64,000 nucleotides of DNA from Rhodanobacter sp. ANJX3 (GCF_014200755.1 NZ_JACHCM010000001.1:62001-126000), one strand, 5' to 3'. Shown: positions 45,975-55,230, numbered from the stretch's first letter. Notes: generated from the letters alone by a model not told the origin. Made by a program: numbers and translations.

Positions 45975-47874
45975 CGGATTTCACCTGCGTTGAATGGACG
46001 GGCGCGGTGGTCGACCGCTGCCGCTGTTTGGCTGTTTCGTAATCGCGTCGAGAGTCAAGCACGCTAGCGCGAGTCGAGACTTCGGGCACCGCGACTTCCC
46101 ACCACGTGCCGCCGTGTTCGGTGGTACGACGATGATCGGTATCGATGGAAATCAGGTACGTGCGCTTCGCCGAGCGTGCGCGTGTCAGCGCCTGCTCCAG
46201 CTCGGCGATGCTGCCGACGTGCTCCGCTTCGGCACCCATCGCACGCGCGTGCGCGGCGAAGTCGATGGCCGGTGCGCCGTCGGCACCTTGCAGGCAGTCG
46301 TCCCACATATTGTTGAACGGGGCGCCGCCGCAGGCCTGCTGCAGTCGGTTGATGCAGCCGTAGCCGCGATTGTCCAGCACCACGATGATCAGCTTCAGGC
46401 CCAGCATCACCGACGTGGCGATCTCGGCGTTGAGCATCAGATAGCTGCCGTCGCCCAGCATCACGATCACGTCGCGATCGGGTTTGGCCATCTTGACGCC
46501 CAGACCGCCGGCAATCTCGTAACCCATGCAGGAGTAGCCGTATTCCATGTGGTAGCCGCCCGGCGTAGACGTGCGCCAGAGTTTTTCCAGCTCGGCAGGC
46601 AGTGTGCCGGCGGCGCAGACCACAATATCGTTCTGCATCGACTGCGGATCGGAGCGCTGCACCGCGCCGATGATTTCGCCATCGTAGGGCAGGGTGCCGC
46701 TGGGCAACTCGCGTTGCCCGGTGACTTGGCTGACGATGTCGCGCCATTCGTTGGCCTGGCGCTTGGCGTTTTCCTGCCAATCGCGGCCAGCGCTCCAGTC
46801 CTGCAATGCGAGGGACAGCGCATCCAGCCCAAGGCTGGCGTCAGCAAGAATGTCGAGGCCGCCGCCTTTCAGCGTGTCGTAGCCGTTGACGTTCAGGGCG
46901 ATCATCTGGGCATCGTTGAACAGCGCATTGGAGCCGGTGGTGAAATCCTGCAGGCGCGTGCCGACGGCAAGTACGACATCGGCCTCGGCCAGCAGCGCAT
47001 TGGCCGCGGTGGAGCCGCAGACGCCAGCCGGTCCCAGCTGCAGCGGATGATCCCAGGCCATCGCGCCTTTGCCGGCCTGCGTCTCGGCCACGGGTATGCC
47101 GTGGGCTTCCGCGAAGCGCCGCAGCGCCGCGCTGGCCTTGCTGTAAAGCACGCCGCCGCCGGCAATGATGACGGGACGCATTGCTGCACGCAGCGCGGAG
47201 GCTGCCGCGGCGATGTCGTCCTCCGCGGCGGGCAACGCGCGGAAACTGTGGATACGCGGCGCAAAAAAACGTTCCGGCCAGTCGTAGGCCTCGGTCTGCA
47301 CATCTTGCGGAAGCGCTAGGGTTACCGGGCCGCACAGGGCGGGATCGGTCAGCACGCGCAGCGCCCGCGGCAGTGCGCTCAGCAGCTGCTCGGGTTTCAC
47401 GATGCGATCGAAATAGCGCGATACCGGACGCAGGCAGTCGTTGACGCTGGCCGTGCCGTCGGAAAAATCCTCCAGCTGCTGCAGCACCGGATCGGGCGCG
47501 CGCGAGACGAAGATATCGCCAGGCAGCAAAAGTACCGGAAGCCGATTCACGTGGGCCAGCGCGGCGGAGGTCACCAGGTTGGTCGCACCCGGTCCGATCG
47601 AGCTCGTCACGGCCATCATGCGCCGACGCATATGCGCCTTGGCATAGGCGACCGCCGCATTGGCCATGCCCTGTTCGCTGTGCGCGCGATAGGTCGGCAG
47701 GCTGTCGCGTTGCGCGTACAGCGCTTCGCCCAGGCCAGCGACGTTGCCGTGACCGAAAATCGCGAACACGCCGCCGAACAGCGGAACGGTTCGGCCATCG
47801 TCATCGAGAACCTGCTGTGCCGCGAGATAGCGCACCAGCGCCTGCGCCATCGTCAGTCGAACGGTGTTGCTCAT
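45967..47874 (-). CDS. iolD: 3D-(3,5/4)-trihydroxycyclohexane-1,2-dione acylhydrolase, ThDP-dependent
   Basis: Opens the inositol ring to 5-deoxyglucuronate. 635 aa with the three-domain thiamine-diphosphate enzyme layout. N-terminal PYR domain with the activating Glu in YRAHSEQGMANAA. Middle domain at about 215-350. C-terminal PP domain with the ThDP/Mg motif GDGSYLMLNAEIATS and, downstream, VVLDNRGYGCINRLQ. Start overlaps the iolC stop in ATGA. Confidence 0.95.
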   Translation of the reverse strand: MSNTVRLTMAQALVRYLAAQQVLDDDGRTVPLFGGVFAIFGHGNVAGLGEALYAQRDSLPTYRAHSEQGMANAAVAYAKAHMRRRMMAVTSSIGPGATNLVTSAALAHVNRLPVLLLPGDIFVSRAPDPVLQQLEDFSDGTASVNDCLRPVSRYFDRIVKPEQLLSALPRALRVLTDPALCGPVTLALPQDVQTEAYDWPERFFAPRIHSFRALPAAEDDIAAAASALRAAMRPVIIAGGGVLYSKASAALRRFAEAHGIPVAETQAGKGAMAWDHPLQLGPAGVCGSTAANALLAEADVVLAVGTRLQDFTTGSNALFNDAQMIALNVNGYDTLKGGGLDILADASLGLDALSLALQDWSAGRDWQENAKRQANEWRDIVSQVTGQRELPSGTLPYDGEIIGAVQRSDPQSMQNDIVVCAAGTLPAELEKLWRTSTPGGYHMEYGYSCMGYEIAGGLGVKMAKPDRDVIVMLGDGSYLMLNAEIATSVMLGLKLIIVVLDNRGYGCINRLQQACGGAPFNNMWDDCLQGADGAPAIDFAAHARAMGAEAEHVGSIAELEQALTRARSAKRTYLISIDTDHRRTTEHGGTWWEVAVPEVSTRASVLDSRRDYETAKQRQRSTTAPVHSTQVKSDV

Positions 47875-49844
47875 GCGGTGGCCTCCACCCCATGCGTTTT
47901 TTCGACGGCAGGTGGACTCGTGACGCGCTCACCGCGAGCCTGTCGCCACAGCGCGGCCAGTTCGGCGAAGTGGTGGCTGGCTCGTTCGACCAGGGTCGCA
48001 TCGTCGATGTCGCCGCGAAGCCAGGCGCGCGCCGGCTCGACAAAAATGCTGCGGCCGACGGCGAAGCCGCGGCAGCTGTGGCTGTGCGCGGCGGCGGCGA
48101 AGCCCGCGGCCAGTTCGGCAAACGGCGCGTTGAGGCCGAGCAGCAGCACGCCGCGGCAATGCGGATCACGTTCGGCGATCAGCGCGTCGAGTGCGGTCCA
48201 GTCCTGCGCCGGCAGCGGCGCAAGCTTCCACCACTCGGGTCGGATGCCGAGGTTGTAGATACGCTTGAGGGAACGCAGCACGCGCTCGCCCTGGCTCGCC
48301 TGCACCGACGGGTTGGCCGGCGGAATCACCTCCAGCAGCAGCTCGTGTCCGCTGGCGCGGGTTGCGGTATACAGGGCATGCAGCTGGGTTTCCTGCTCCA
48401 GCCGCTGCTCCGGCGTGCCGTCGGGATCGAACGGCACCAGGCATTTGACTACCTGTTCGAGCGGCCACTGGATCAGCTCGCTGCCCAGGGCGCGGCCGGC
48501 TTCGAATTCCAGCGGCAGCGAGCCGGGCAGTTCGACCGGACGCCCCACCCACCAGCCGCGGCCGGTGGCATCGTTGAGCGCATCCTGGCCGTAACGACCG
48601 TCGCACAGCATGCCGATGCGCTGCGTCAGCCCGAGATTTTTCTCCGTGCGCGCCACCGCCTGCACCAGCAGCTGCTTCAGCGGCGGAATACGCGACTCGT
48701 CGGCGCCCGCTTCGCGCGCCAGCTCGAACAGCTGGCTGCGATGGTCGAACGCGAAGATATGCAAATCGTCCCAGTGCGTGCGCGCCACGCTGACACGATG
48801 CAGATGGGCCAACTGCTCGTCGCGATCCGGGCGCTGCAGCCGCTCGGCGTGGGCGAGGAAATAGTCGAGTTCGGCGCGACTCGGCATCGCCGGCGCACAG
48901 CCGTGGCGGGACACCACAATGGCACCGCAGGCGTTGGCATAGGCGCAGCAGCGCTCGATCGGCTCGTCGCGCAGCCAGCCGGAGAGAAAGCCCGCGATAA
49001 ACGCATCACCGGCGCCCAGCACGTTGAGCACCTCGACCCGCGTGCCGAGAAAGGTTGGCGCATCGTCGATCTTTGCGGGTATGGCGGCCTCGATCACGCT
49101 GCAGCCCTGTGCGCCGCGCTTCACCACCAGCGCGGCGTTGCTCACCGCGCGAACGGCATTCAGTGCTGCGATCAAATCCTTGCTGCCGCCGGCGATATGG
49201 AATTCTTCCTCGGTGCCGACGATCAGGTCGAACTGGCCCAGCTCGCGCTGGAGGTGCGCCGTGACGCCGTCGTCGGCGATGAAGCGCGTTTCGCCGTCGC
49301 CGCGATTCGTCAGTCCCCACAGCACGGGGCGGTAGTCGATATCGAGCACGGTGCGTACGCCATGCTGCCGCGCGAACGCCAGCGCTTTGCGGCTGGCGGC
49401 CAGCGTGCCTGGTGTGGACAGATGCGTGCCGGTGATCGCCAGGGCCTTGCTCGAGGCGATGAAATTCTCATCGATATCGTCTTCGCACAGCGCCATGTCG
49501 GCGCAGTTTTCGCGATAGAAAATCAGCGGAAAGGTTTCGCGATCCTTGATGCCGAGCAGCACCATGCCGGTGAGGCGCGCCGGGTCGACGACGACATGGC
49601 TGACATCGCAGCCTTCCTTGCTCAGGGTTTCGGTGAGGAACCGGCCCATATGGTCGTTGCCCACGCGCGTCAGCATGGCCGAACGCAGGCCCAGGCGCGC
49701 GGCGCCAAACGCGGCATTGCCGGAGGAGCCGCCGAGATATTTGGCGAAGCTGGACGCATCTTCCAGCCGTGCGCCGTGCTGCTGGGCATAGAGGTCGACA
49801 GCGAGTCGGCCCAGGCAAATCAGATCGTAGCGATGTTCGGTCAT
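47871..49844 (-). CDS. iolC: Fused 5-dehydro-2-deoxygluconokinase and DUF2090 (aldolase) protein
   Basis: 657 aa. Residues 1-335 are a PfkB-family kinase (YDLICLGRLAVDLYAQQ, YLGGSSGNAAFGAARLG, NVLGAGDAFIAGF with catalytic Asp), phosphorylating 2-deoxy-5-keto-gluconate. Residues about 350-640 are DUF2090 (HIFAFDHRSQLFELA, ELLLEVIPP, NLGIRPEWWKL, CRGFAVGRSIFVEPA), a TIM-barrel aldolase-like domain annotated in proteobacterial fusions as the phosphate aldolase. Since no separate iolJ is present, the fusion would complete the pathway to DHAP and malonate semialdehyde. Confidence 0.93.
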   Translation of the reverse strand: MTEHRYDLICLGRLAVDLYAQQHGARLEDASSFAKYLGGSSGNAAFGAARLGLRSAMLTRVGNDHMGRFLTETLSKEGCDVSHVVVDPARLTGMVLLGIKDRETFPLIFYRENCADMALCEDDIDENFIASSKALAITGTHLSTPGTLAASRKALAFARQHGVRTVLDIDYRPVLWGLTNRGDGETRFIADDGVTAHLQRELGQFDLIVGTEEEFHIAGGSKDLIAALNAVRAVSNAALVVKRGAQGCSVIEAAIPAKIDDAPTFLGTRVEVLNVLGAGDAFIAGFLSGWLRDEPIERCCAYANACGAIVVSRHGCAPAMPSRAELDYFLAHAERLQRPDRDEQLAHLHRVSVARTHWDDLHIFAFDHRSQLFELAREAGADESRIPPLKQLLVQAVARTEKNLGLTQRIGMLCDGRYGQDALNDATGRGWWVGRPVELPGSLPLEFEAGRALGSELIQWPLEQVVKCLVPFDPDGTPEQRLEQETQLHALYTATRASGHELLLEVIPPANPSVQASQGERVLRSLKRIYNLGIRPEWWKLAPLPAQDWTALDALIAERDPHCRGVLLLGLNAPFAELAAGFAAAAHSHSCRGFAVGRSIFVEPARAWLRGDIDDATLVERASHHFAELAALWRQARGERVTSPPAVEKTHGVEATA

Positions 49845-49892
49845 GGTGCAAAAACTCGGGGTGGCGATAGGGGAGGGCAGTACGACGCTGGC

Positions 49893-50711
49893 TCAGGCGG
49901 CCTGACGGCCTTCGAGCTCGTCAACGAGACTCTGGATCTCGGTGCCGCCGGCCATCATGTCGAGCACTTCCTCCTTGCTGATGTCGCTCTTGGCGAAGGT
50001 GCCCATCGACTGTCCGCGATTGAGCACGGTGAAGCTGTCGGCGATGGGATAGGCGTGATGCACGTTATGGGTGATGAAGATCACTGAGATGCCGCGCTCG
50101 CGCGCCTTATGCACCAGCTTGAGCACGTTGCAGCTCTGCTTGACGCCGAGCGCGGCGGTCGGCTCATCGAGAATCAGCACCTTCGCGCCGAAATGGATCG
50201 CGCGCGCAATCGCCAGGCACTGGCGTTCGCCGCCGGACATCGTGCCCACCGGCTGGTGCGGCGAGCGCACGTGGATGCCCATCTCGGCCAGCTTGTCCAC
50301 CGCGGTGCTGGCCGCCAGCTGCATATCGAGCACGGGAATCATGCCGAACAGCTTCTTGGTCGGCTCGCGTCCGGCAAAGAAATTGCGCGCCACGCTCATC
50401 AGCGGCACCAGGGCCAGATCTTGATACACGGTGGCGATACCGCAATCGAGCGCCTCGCGCGGTGACTTGAAGCTGACCTCTTCGCCTTCGATCAGATAAC
50501 GGCCTTCGCTGGGCTTGTGCACGCCGGCGAGGGTCTTGATCAGCGTGGACTTGCCGGCACCGTTGTCGCCGAGCAGGCAGTGCACTTCGCCTCGGCGCAG
50601 GCGCAGCGTCACGTCCTTCAGCGAAATCACGGTGCCGAAGAATTTGCTGACGCCCTCGAGCTGCAGGATGTAATCGTCGCTGCCGCTGGCGTTTTTGATT
50701 GCGGTATCCAT
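49893..50711 (-). CDS. Sugar/inositol ABC importer ATPase, single cassette (FrcA-like)
   Basis: 272 aa from ATG 50711, carrying only one ABC domain, whereas most CUT2 ATPases carry two. Walker [17 protein letters not shown] near 50-65, signature [15 protein letters not shown], Walker [17 protein letters not shown] and switch His in [11 protein letters not shown], all intact. Frc-type fructose importers have the same single-cassette form and must dimerise. Lies between the permease and iolC, so inositol is the likely substrate. The longer open frame to 51020 runs through the permease gene and is rejected. Confidence 0.92.
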   Translation of the reverse strand: MDTAIKNASGSDDYILQLEGVSKFFGTVISLKDVTLRLRRGEVHCLLGDNGAGKSTLIKTLAGVHKPSEGRYLIEGEEVSFKSPREALDCGIATVYQDLALVPLMSVARNFFAGREPTKKLFGMIPVLDMQLAASTAVDKLAEMGIHVRSPHQPVGTMSGGERQCLAIARAIHFGAKVLILDEPTAALGVKQSCNVLKLVHKARERGISVIFITHNVHHAYPIADSFTVLNRGQSMGTFAKSDISKEEVLDMMAGGTEIQSLVDELEGRQAA

Positions 50712-50721
50712 CAGTCGATCC

Positions 50722-51903
50722 TCACTTGCCGGTCGTTGCGCGCGAGCGGATGTAATGGTTGAACAGCACCGCGAGCAGCAGCATCGCGCCCAGCACCACG
50801 CGGTACCAATCGGAATTGACGTTGGTGTAGGAAATGCCGATCTGCACCACGCCGAAGATGAGTGCACCAAAGCAGGCGCCGAGCACCGAGCCATAGCCGC
50901 CGGTGAGCAGGGCGCCACCGATGACCGCGGCGATGATCGCCTCGAACTCTTTCTGCAGGCCGCGATCGGATGCGGCCGAGCCCACGTCGGAGACCTGCAG
51001 CACCGCGAACAGGCAGGCACAGAACGCGGTCAATACAAACAGGCTGATCTTGACCCGACGCACCGGCACGCCGACGTTTTTCGCCGCGTTGGCGTCGCCG
51101 CCGACGGTGAAGATCCAGTTGCCGAAACGCGTCTTGGACAGCACGAAGCCGGCGCCGCAGGCCACCAGCGCCCACCACAGCAGCACCTTCGGCAGACCGG
51201 CAACCACCGGCTCGCCGCTGGGCAGTTTGTCGATGATGCCGGCGTGCGCCATCCAGGTGAACAGGCCCTGCAGCGCAGTGCCCTGGAACAGGGCATGCGT
51301 GATCGGATCCTGCGCAATCTTGTCACCCACGCCGCTGACGATGGTGCTGCCCGCGAACTGCGTCGACAGCACGATGGTGAGACCGCGCAGGATAAACATG
51401 AAAGCCAGCGTGACGATAAAGCTGGGCAGCTTGGTGCGCATCACCAGATAGCCGTTCAACCAACCCAGCGCCATGCAGCCGCCGAACGCGAACAGCACGG
51501 CCAGCCACATCGGCCAGCCGAAAAACATCGAGGGCACCGCCATCATCATGCCGGCGAAGCCGATCATGGAGCCCAGCGAAAGGTCGAATTCGCCGGCGAT
51601 CATCAGCAGGCAGGCGCCGACGGCGATGATGCCCAGATACGCGGCAACCTGCGACCAGTTCATGATGCCGTCGAGGTTGAACATGCCCGAGTTGCCGGCG
51701 AAAACGCCGAAAAATATGAACACCAGAATGGTGGCGGCGATCGAGCCCAGCTCGGGCCGATTCAACAAGGCCCGCCAGGGCGAGATGCGGCGCACGCGCT
51801 CGTCGCTGGGCGCGGAATGATCGGCGCCAGGCGGCTTCAGACTGGCGTTCGAGGGAATAGGTTTGGCGAGGGTCATGGCCATATCGGAAGTCGTGGTGCT
51901 CAT
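50722..51903 (-). CDS. Sugar/inositol ABC importer permease (CUT2, FrcC-like)
   Basis: 393 aa, about 10 hydrophobic segments after a 50-residue polar N-terminus. Family core [23 protein letters not shown] (abridged), [22 protein letters not shown] (abridged), [24 protein letters not shown] and [20 protein letters not shown]. Separated from the binding-protein gene by a strong hairpin and from the ATPase by 10 nt. Confidence 0.93.
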   Translation of the reverse strand: MSTTTSDMAMTLAKPIPSNASLKPPGADHSAPSDERVRRISPWRALLNRPELGSIAATILVFIFFGVFAGNSGMFNLDGIMNWSQVAAYLGIIAVGACLLMIAGEFDLSLGSMIGFAGMMMAVPSMFFGWPMWLAVLFAFGGCMALGWLNGYLVMRTKLPSFIVTLAFMFILRGLTIVLSTQFAGSTIVSGVGDKIAQDPITHALFQGTALQGLFTWMAHAGIIDKLPSGEPVVAGLPKVLLWWALVACGAGFVLSKTRFGNWIFTVGGDANAAKNVGVPVRRVKISLFVLTAFCACLFAVLQVSDVGSAASDRGLQKEFEAIIAAVIGGALLTGGYGSVLGACFGALIFGVVQIGISYTNVNSDWYRVVLGAMLLLAVLFNHYIRSRATTGK

Positions 51904-51946
51904 GAAGTCTCCGGCGCTTGCGCGAGGGATGATGTGTGCGGCTATT

Positions 51947-51980
51947 GACCGACCGATCGCCGCAAGACGATCGGCCGGTC
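51947..51980 (-). other. Intercistronic hairpin between inositol binding-protein and permease genes
   Basis: 51947-51959 pairs with 51968-51980 (12 of 13 pairs) around an 8-nt loop. No T tract in the minus-strand reading. It lies just after the binding-protein stop, as do the hairpins after chvE and xylF. Confidence 0.65.
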
Positions 51981-51988
51981 GAAGCGCT

Positions 51989-53032
51989 TTAGCGGTACTG
52001 GCCGGCGTATTTCTCGACGGTGGCCACGTTGTCCTTGGTCACGAAAGCCGGGCCTGAGCTGACGCCGTCGGCGTTATAGACCGGCGACAGGCCATACATC
52101 TTCAGGCGCATCTGAAACTTCGGATTGGCCTTCAGCGTGGCGATGATCTTGTCCTTGTCCATCGTCTTGTCTTCGTGCGCGATGACCACGGCGGCGATCG
52201 ACATATAGCCCTGCAGGTACGGCTGCTGATCGATGGCGAAATTGATCGTGCCGTCCTTGATCGCATTGATGATGCCCGGCGACAGATCGAAGGTGCCGAA
52301 GTAGATCTTGCCGTTCAAATGCATCGCCTTGAGGGCCTGCACGGTCGGCTCGGCGGCGTTCGGTCCCAGCGCGAGAATGGCCTGAGTCTTCGGATGATTG
52401 CGCAGGTAGGCGGTGACCTTGCTGTTGACCACGGTCGGGTCCATGCCGCTGTCGATCATCGAGCTTTTGAAGTCCGCCCCGATCGCATCGGCAAAGCCTT
52501 TGCAGCGCTGGAACGAGGCCTGGTTGGTGGCGTAGTGGTTGACGCAGACGAAGGACTTGATGCCCAGCGCCTTGGCGCGTTCGCCAGCAGCCTTGCCTGC
52601 GGCATATTCGGGCTGGCCGATATGCATGATGGCGCCGAGCTTCTTGCTCTCTTCAATCGTGCCGGAGTTGAACGTAACGGTTGGAATGCCTTTGGCGGTG
52701 ATTCGCGCCGCGGGTTTGGCCAGCACGTCGTAATCGGCGATGTCGTAGGCGACGCCGTCGTAGTTGCGCGCAGCGGCCTGCTCAAGCAGGCGGGCCATAT
52801 CGGCGAGGTCGCCGTTTGGCGGGTTGCGATAGTCGACCTGCACGCCGAAGTCTTCGCCCGCCTGTTTCACGGAATTCTTGATCGTGTTCCACCACGAATC
52901 GGAATCGGCGCCGTGGCTGACCATCACATAGCGCTCGTTGGCGTGCGGGCCATCGGCTGCCATCAGCGCCGGCGCCAGGGTGACGCCGGCCAGCAGGGTT
53001 GCCAAACAGAGGGAAATTTTCCGAAGTTGCAT
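51989..53032 (-). CDS. Periplasmic sugar/inositol-binding protein
   Basis: 347 aa from ATG 53032, which has ggagag 5 nt upstream and starts a clean signal peptide (LLAGVTLAPALMA-ADG). Type I periplasmic-binding fold: YVMVSHGADSDSWWNTIKNS, YRNPPNGDLADMARLL, IPTVTFNSGTIEESK, CVNHYATNQASFQRCKGF, AILALGPNAAEPTVQAL, GTFDLSPGIINAI, AIDQQPYLQGY. First gene of the minus-strand iol series. Substrate inferred from iol neighbours; the sequence alone is of the fructose/ribose-type group. Confidence 0.9.
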   Translation of the reverse strand: MQLRKISLCLATLLAGVTLAPALMAADGPHANERYVMVSHGADSDSWWNTIKNSVKQAGEDFGVQVDYRNPPNGDLADMARLLEQAAARNYDGVAYDIADYDVLAKPAARITAKGIPTVTFNSGTIEESKKLGAIMHIGQPEYAAGKAAGERAKALGIKSFVCVNHYATNQASFQRCKGFADAIGADFKSSMIDSGMDPTVVNSKVTAYLRNHPKTQAILALGPNAAEPTVQALKAMHLNGKIYFGTFDLSPGIINAIKDGTINFAIDQQPYLQGYMSIAAVVIAHEDKTMDKDKIIATLKANPKFQMRLKMYGLSPVYNADGVSSGPAFVTKDNVATVEKYAGQYR

Positions 53033-53146
53033 ACCACTCTCCAGTCGCGTGGGCCGGGTTAGCCGGCTCGGTTCAGATCGGGCCATGCCTGTTGACAGGC
53101 GAGGCGGTGCGAAGCTGGGGCGAGGATGAACCCCCTTTTTTCAATT

Positions 53147-53162
53147 TGCAATTTGCATTGCA
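53147..53162. promoter_or_regulatory. Palindrome TGCAAT-N4-ATTGCA in the iol divergent region
   Basis: Perfect 6-bp arms with a 4-bp centre. Its start is 29 bp from the start of the second palindrome (53176), about three helical turns, so both could be contacted on one DNA face. Confidence 0.6.
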
Positions 53163-53186
53163 CAATAAAAAAAAGTGGAATAAATA
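53158..53186 (+). promoter_or_regulatory. Candidate sigma-70 promoter for rpiR-iolG
   Basis: TTGCAC at 53158-53163, 17-bp spacer, TAAATA at 53181-53186. The -10 box lies inside the second palindrome, which would make the regulator autoregulated. Predicted from sequence only. Confidence 0.45.
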
Positions 53187-53191
53187 TTCCA
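53176..53191. promoter_or_regulatory. Candidate IolR (RpiR-type) operator GGAA-N6-TTCC
   Basis: TGGAATAAATATTCCA, perfect 6-bp arms. It contains GGAA-N6-TTCC at 53177-53190, the form described for RpiR-type IolR in Sinorhizobium. It sits between the binding-protein gene (minus) and rpiR (plus). Confidence 0.65.
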
Positions 53192-53250
53192 TTCGATGCA
53201 TAACAGGCACCTTGCCGCGACGCGACGCGGTGGCTCTTGGGTAAGGACAC

Positions 53251-54117
53251 ATGACAAAAACCAGCGGTGTGGAACAACTGATGCAACGCATTGCCGAGCA
53301 GTTCGATGCGCTGCCGCGGCAGCAGCAGAACGTGGCGCGCTATGTCGAGGAGCAGCGTGCCAACATCATGCTCCAGCGCGTCAACGAGGTTGCCGAGGGC
53401 GCCGGCGTGCATGCGTCGGCGGTGGTGCGGTTCGCGCAGCGCTTCGATTTTTCCGGCTACAGCGAGATGCAGGCGGTGTTCCGCAGCGAACACACGGCGC
53501 ACGTCACACCCGCGCGCAGTTACCAGCAGCGCATCCGCCGGGTAATCGAAGATGGGCCCGAACAGATGCAGCCCGCGCAGATGGCGCTGCGTTTCATTGA
53601 CGCCAGCCGGGCAGGGCTCGATGAGCTGGCCAACGAATTCGATGCGAAAAGCTTCGAGGATGCGGTCGATCTGCTGGTCAAGGCCGACACGATTTACGTG
53701 GTCGCCGTGCGTCGCGCGTTTTCCATTGCCAGCTATATCGCCTACGCCCTGCAGCACACGCACAAGCGCGTGCTGCTGGTGAACGGCCTCGGCGGCATGT
53801 ATCGCGAGCAGATGCGCAGCATCGGCAAGAACGACGTGCTGATCGCGATCAGCTTTCCCCCCTACGGAAAAGAAACTCTCTACTGCGCGCGCATCGCCAG
53901 CCAGCATAAGGCCAAGGTGCTGGCGATTACCGAAAGCGGCATGGGCCCGCTGGCCCGCCACGCGAGCGTCCTGCTGAAAGTGCGCGAGGGCAGCGCGTTC
54001 GCCTTTCGTGCGCTGACCAGCACCATCTGCCTGTGCCAGGCGCTGTTCGTCGCGCTGGCCTACAAGCTCGAACTGACCGTTGAAGAAACCACCCCCCCTG
54101 GAGAATACGATGATTGA
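53251..54117 (+). CDS. RpiR-family transcriptional regulator, probable IolR
   Basis: 288 aa. N-terminal helix-turn-helix at about 40-65 (LQRVNEVAEGAGVHASAVVRFAQR, abridged) and C-terminal SIS sugar-phosphate-sensing domain at about 130-265 (DTIYVVAVRRAFSIASYIAYAL, NDVLIAISFPPYGKET, VLAITESGMGPLARHA). In alpha- and betaproteobacteria regulators of this type repress iol genes and respond to a phosphorylated inositol catabolite. Divergent from the import/catabolic operon; its last 8 nt overlap iolG. Confidence 0.92.
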   Translation: MTKTSGVEQLMQRIAEQFDALPRQQQNVARYVEEQRANIMLQRVNEVAEGAGVHASAVVRFAQRFDFSGYSEMQAVFRSEHTAHVTPARSYQQRIRRVIEDGPEQMQPAQMALRFIDASRAGLDELANEFDAKSFEDAVDLLVKADTIYVVAVRRAFSIASYIAYALQHTHKRVLLVNGLGGMYREQMRSIGKNDVLIAISFPPYGKETLYCARIASQHKAKVLAITESGMGPLARHASVLLKVREGSAFAFRALTSTICLCQALFVALAYKLELTVEETTPPGEYDD

Positions 54118-55102
54118 AGTAGCCGTTTTTGGCGCCGGCCGTATCGGCAAGATCCACGCCGCCAACGTGGCGCGTCACCCGCAGGCCAAGCTGAAATACG
54201 TGGTCGACACGCATGCGCCGTCGGCCGAGGCGCTGGCCGCCGAGCTCGGCGCCAAGGTCGTGTCGGTCGAGGACGCGTTGAACGACCCGGCCATCGGCGC
54301 CGTGGTGATCGGTTCCAGTACCGACACGCATGCCGATCTGATTCTGCGTTCGGCCGCTGCCGGCAAGGCGATCTTCTGCGAGAAGCCGGTCGATCTCGAT
54401 GTGCAGCGCGCACGCGAGTGCGAGGCGGCAGTGCAAAAAGCCGGTGTGGTCTGCATGGTCGGCTTTCAACGCCGCTTCGATCCCACCTTTGCTGCGCTGA
54501 AGGCGCGGCTCGAGGCTGGCGAGATCGGCGAGGCCGAGATGCTGGTCATCACCAGCCGCGATCCGGCGCCGCCGCCGGTGTCGTACATCGAGCGCTCCGG
54601 CGGCGTGTTCAAGGACATGCTGATCCACGACTTCGACATCTTTCGCTGGATTCTCGGCGGTGAGGCGGTGAGCGTGTACGCCACCGGCGGCAGCCTGGGC
54701 TTTCCGGAAGTGGCCGCCGCGGGCGACATCACCCAGGCCGTAGTCACCATTCGCACCAAGAGCGGCGGCCTGTGCCAGATCAACACCTCGCGCCGCGCCG
54801 CCTACGGCTACGACCAGCGCTTCGAGGTGCTGGGCAGCAAGGGTCTGCTGCAGGCCGGCAACGTGCGTCCCACCCAGGTCGTCGCCTGGGGCGAGCAGTC
54901 CATCAGCACCGACAAGCCCGAGCATTTTTTCCTCGAGCGCTACCGCGATGCCTACGCGCTGGAAATCGCGCATTTCTTCGATGCCTTGAATGACGGTACG
55001 CCCGTACGCACCACGATCGCCGACGGCATCAAATCGCTGGAATTGGCCGAGCTGGCCACGCGCTCGTTCAAGGAGGGCAAGGCGCTGGAGTGCTCTATCT
55101 AA
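54110..55102 (+). CDS. iolG: myo-Inositol 2-dehydrogenase
   Basis: First catabolic step, myo-inositol to scyllo-inosose with NAD+. 330 aa from ATG 54110, which has tggag upstream and overlaps rpiR. Gfo/Idh fold: VFGAGRIGKIHAANVARHP, GSSTDTHADLI, FCEKPVDLD with catalytic Lys, GFQRRFDPTF, GGVFKDMLIHDFDIFRWILG with the Asp/His pair, TSRRAAYGYDQRFEVLG. A typical IolG. Confidence 0.94.
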   Translation: MIEVAVFGAGRIGKIHAANVARHPQAKLKYVVDTHAPSAEALAAELGAKVVSVEDALNDPAIGAVVIGSSTDTHADLILRSAAAGKAIFCEKPVDLDVQRARECEAAVQKAGVVCMVGFQRRFDPTFAALKARLEAGEIGEAEMLVITSRDPAPPPVSYIERSGGVFKDMLIHDFDIFRWILGGEAVSVYATGGSLGFPEVAAAGDITQAVVTIRTKSGGLCQINTSRRAAYGYDQRFEVLGSKGLLQAGNVRPTQVVAWGEQSISTDKPEHFFLERYRDAYALEIAHFFDALNDGTPVRTTIADGIKSLELAELATRSFKEGKALECSI

Positions 55103-55119
55103 GAGCTCGGGAACAGGGA

Positions 55120-55202
55120 ACGGGAAACGGCGATGTCTGGTTTCCCGTGAACTGTCCGCTTGCCGCGTGTTGCTAGCTCAGTGGCGCGGCTCGCGCGCCA
55201 CT
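55120..55202. other. Two hairpins between iolG and the second Gfo/Idh gene
   Basis: First: 55120-55128 with 55140-55148 (9 bp, 11-nt loop). Second: 55180-55188 with 55194-55202 (9 bp, 5-nt loop). The segment also has a short reiterated gggaac/gggaaac pattern. Neither hairpin has a T tract; possible repeat-derived spacer or weak terminator. Confidence 0.5.
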
Positions 55203-55230
55203 TCACCGAATGAATTTATCGAGTGCATGC

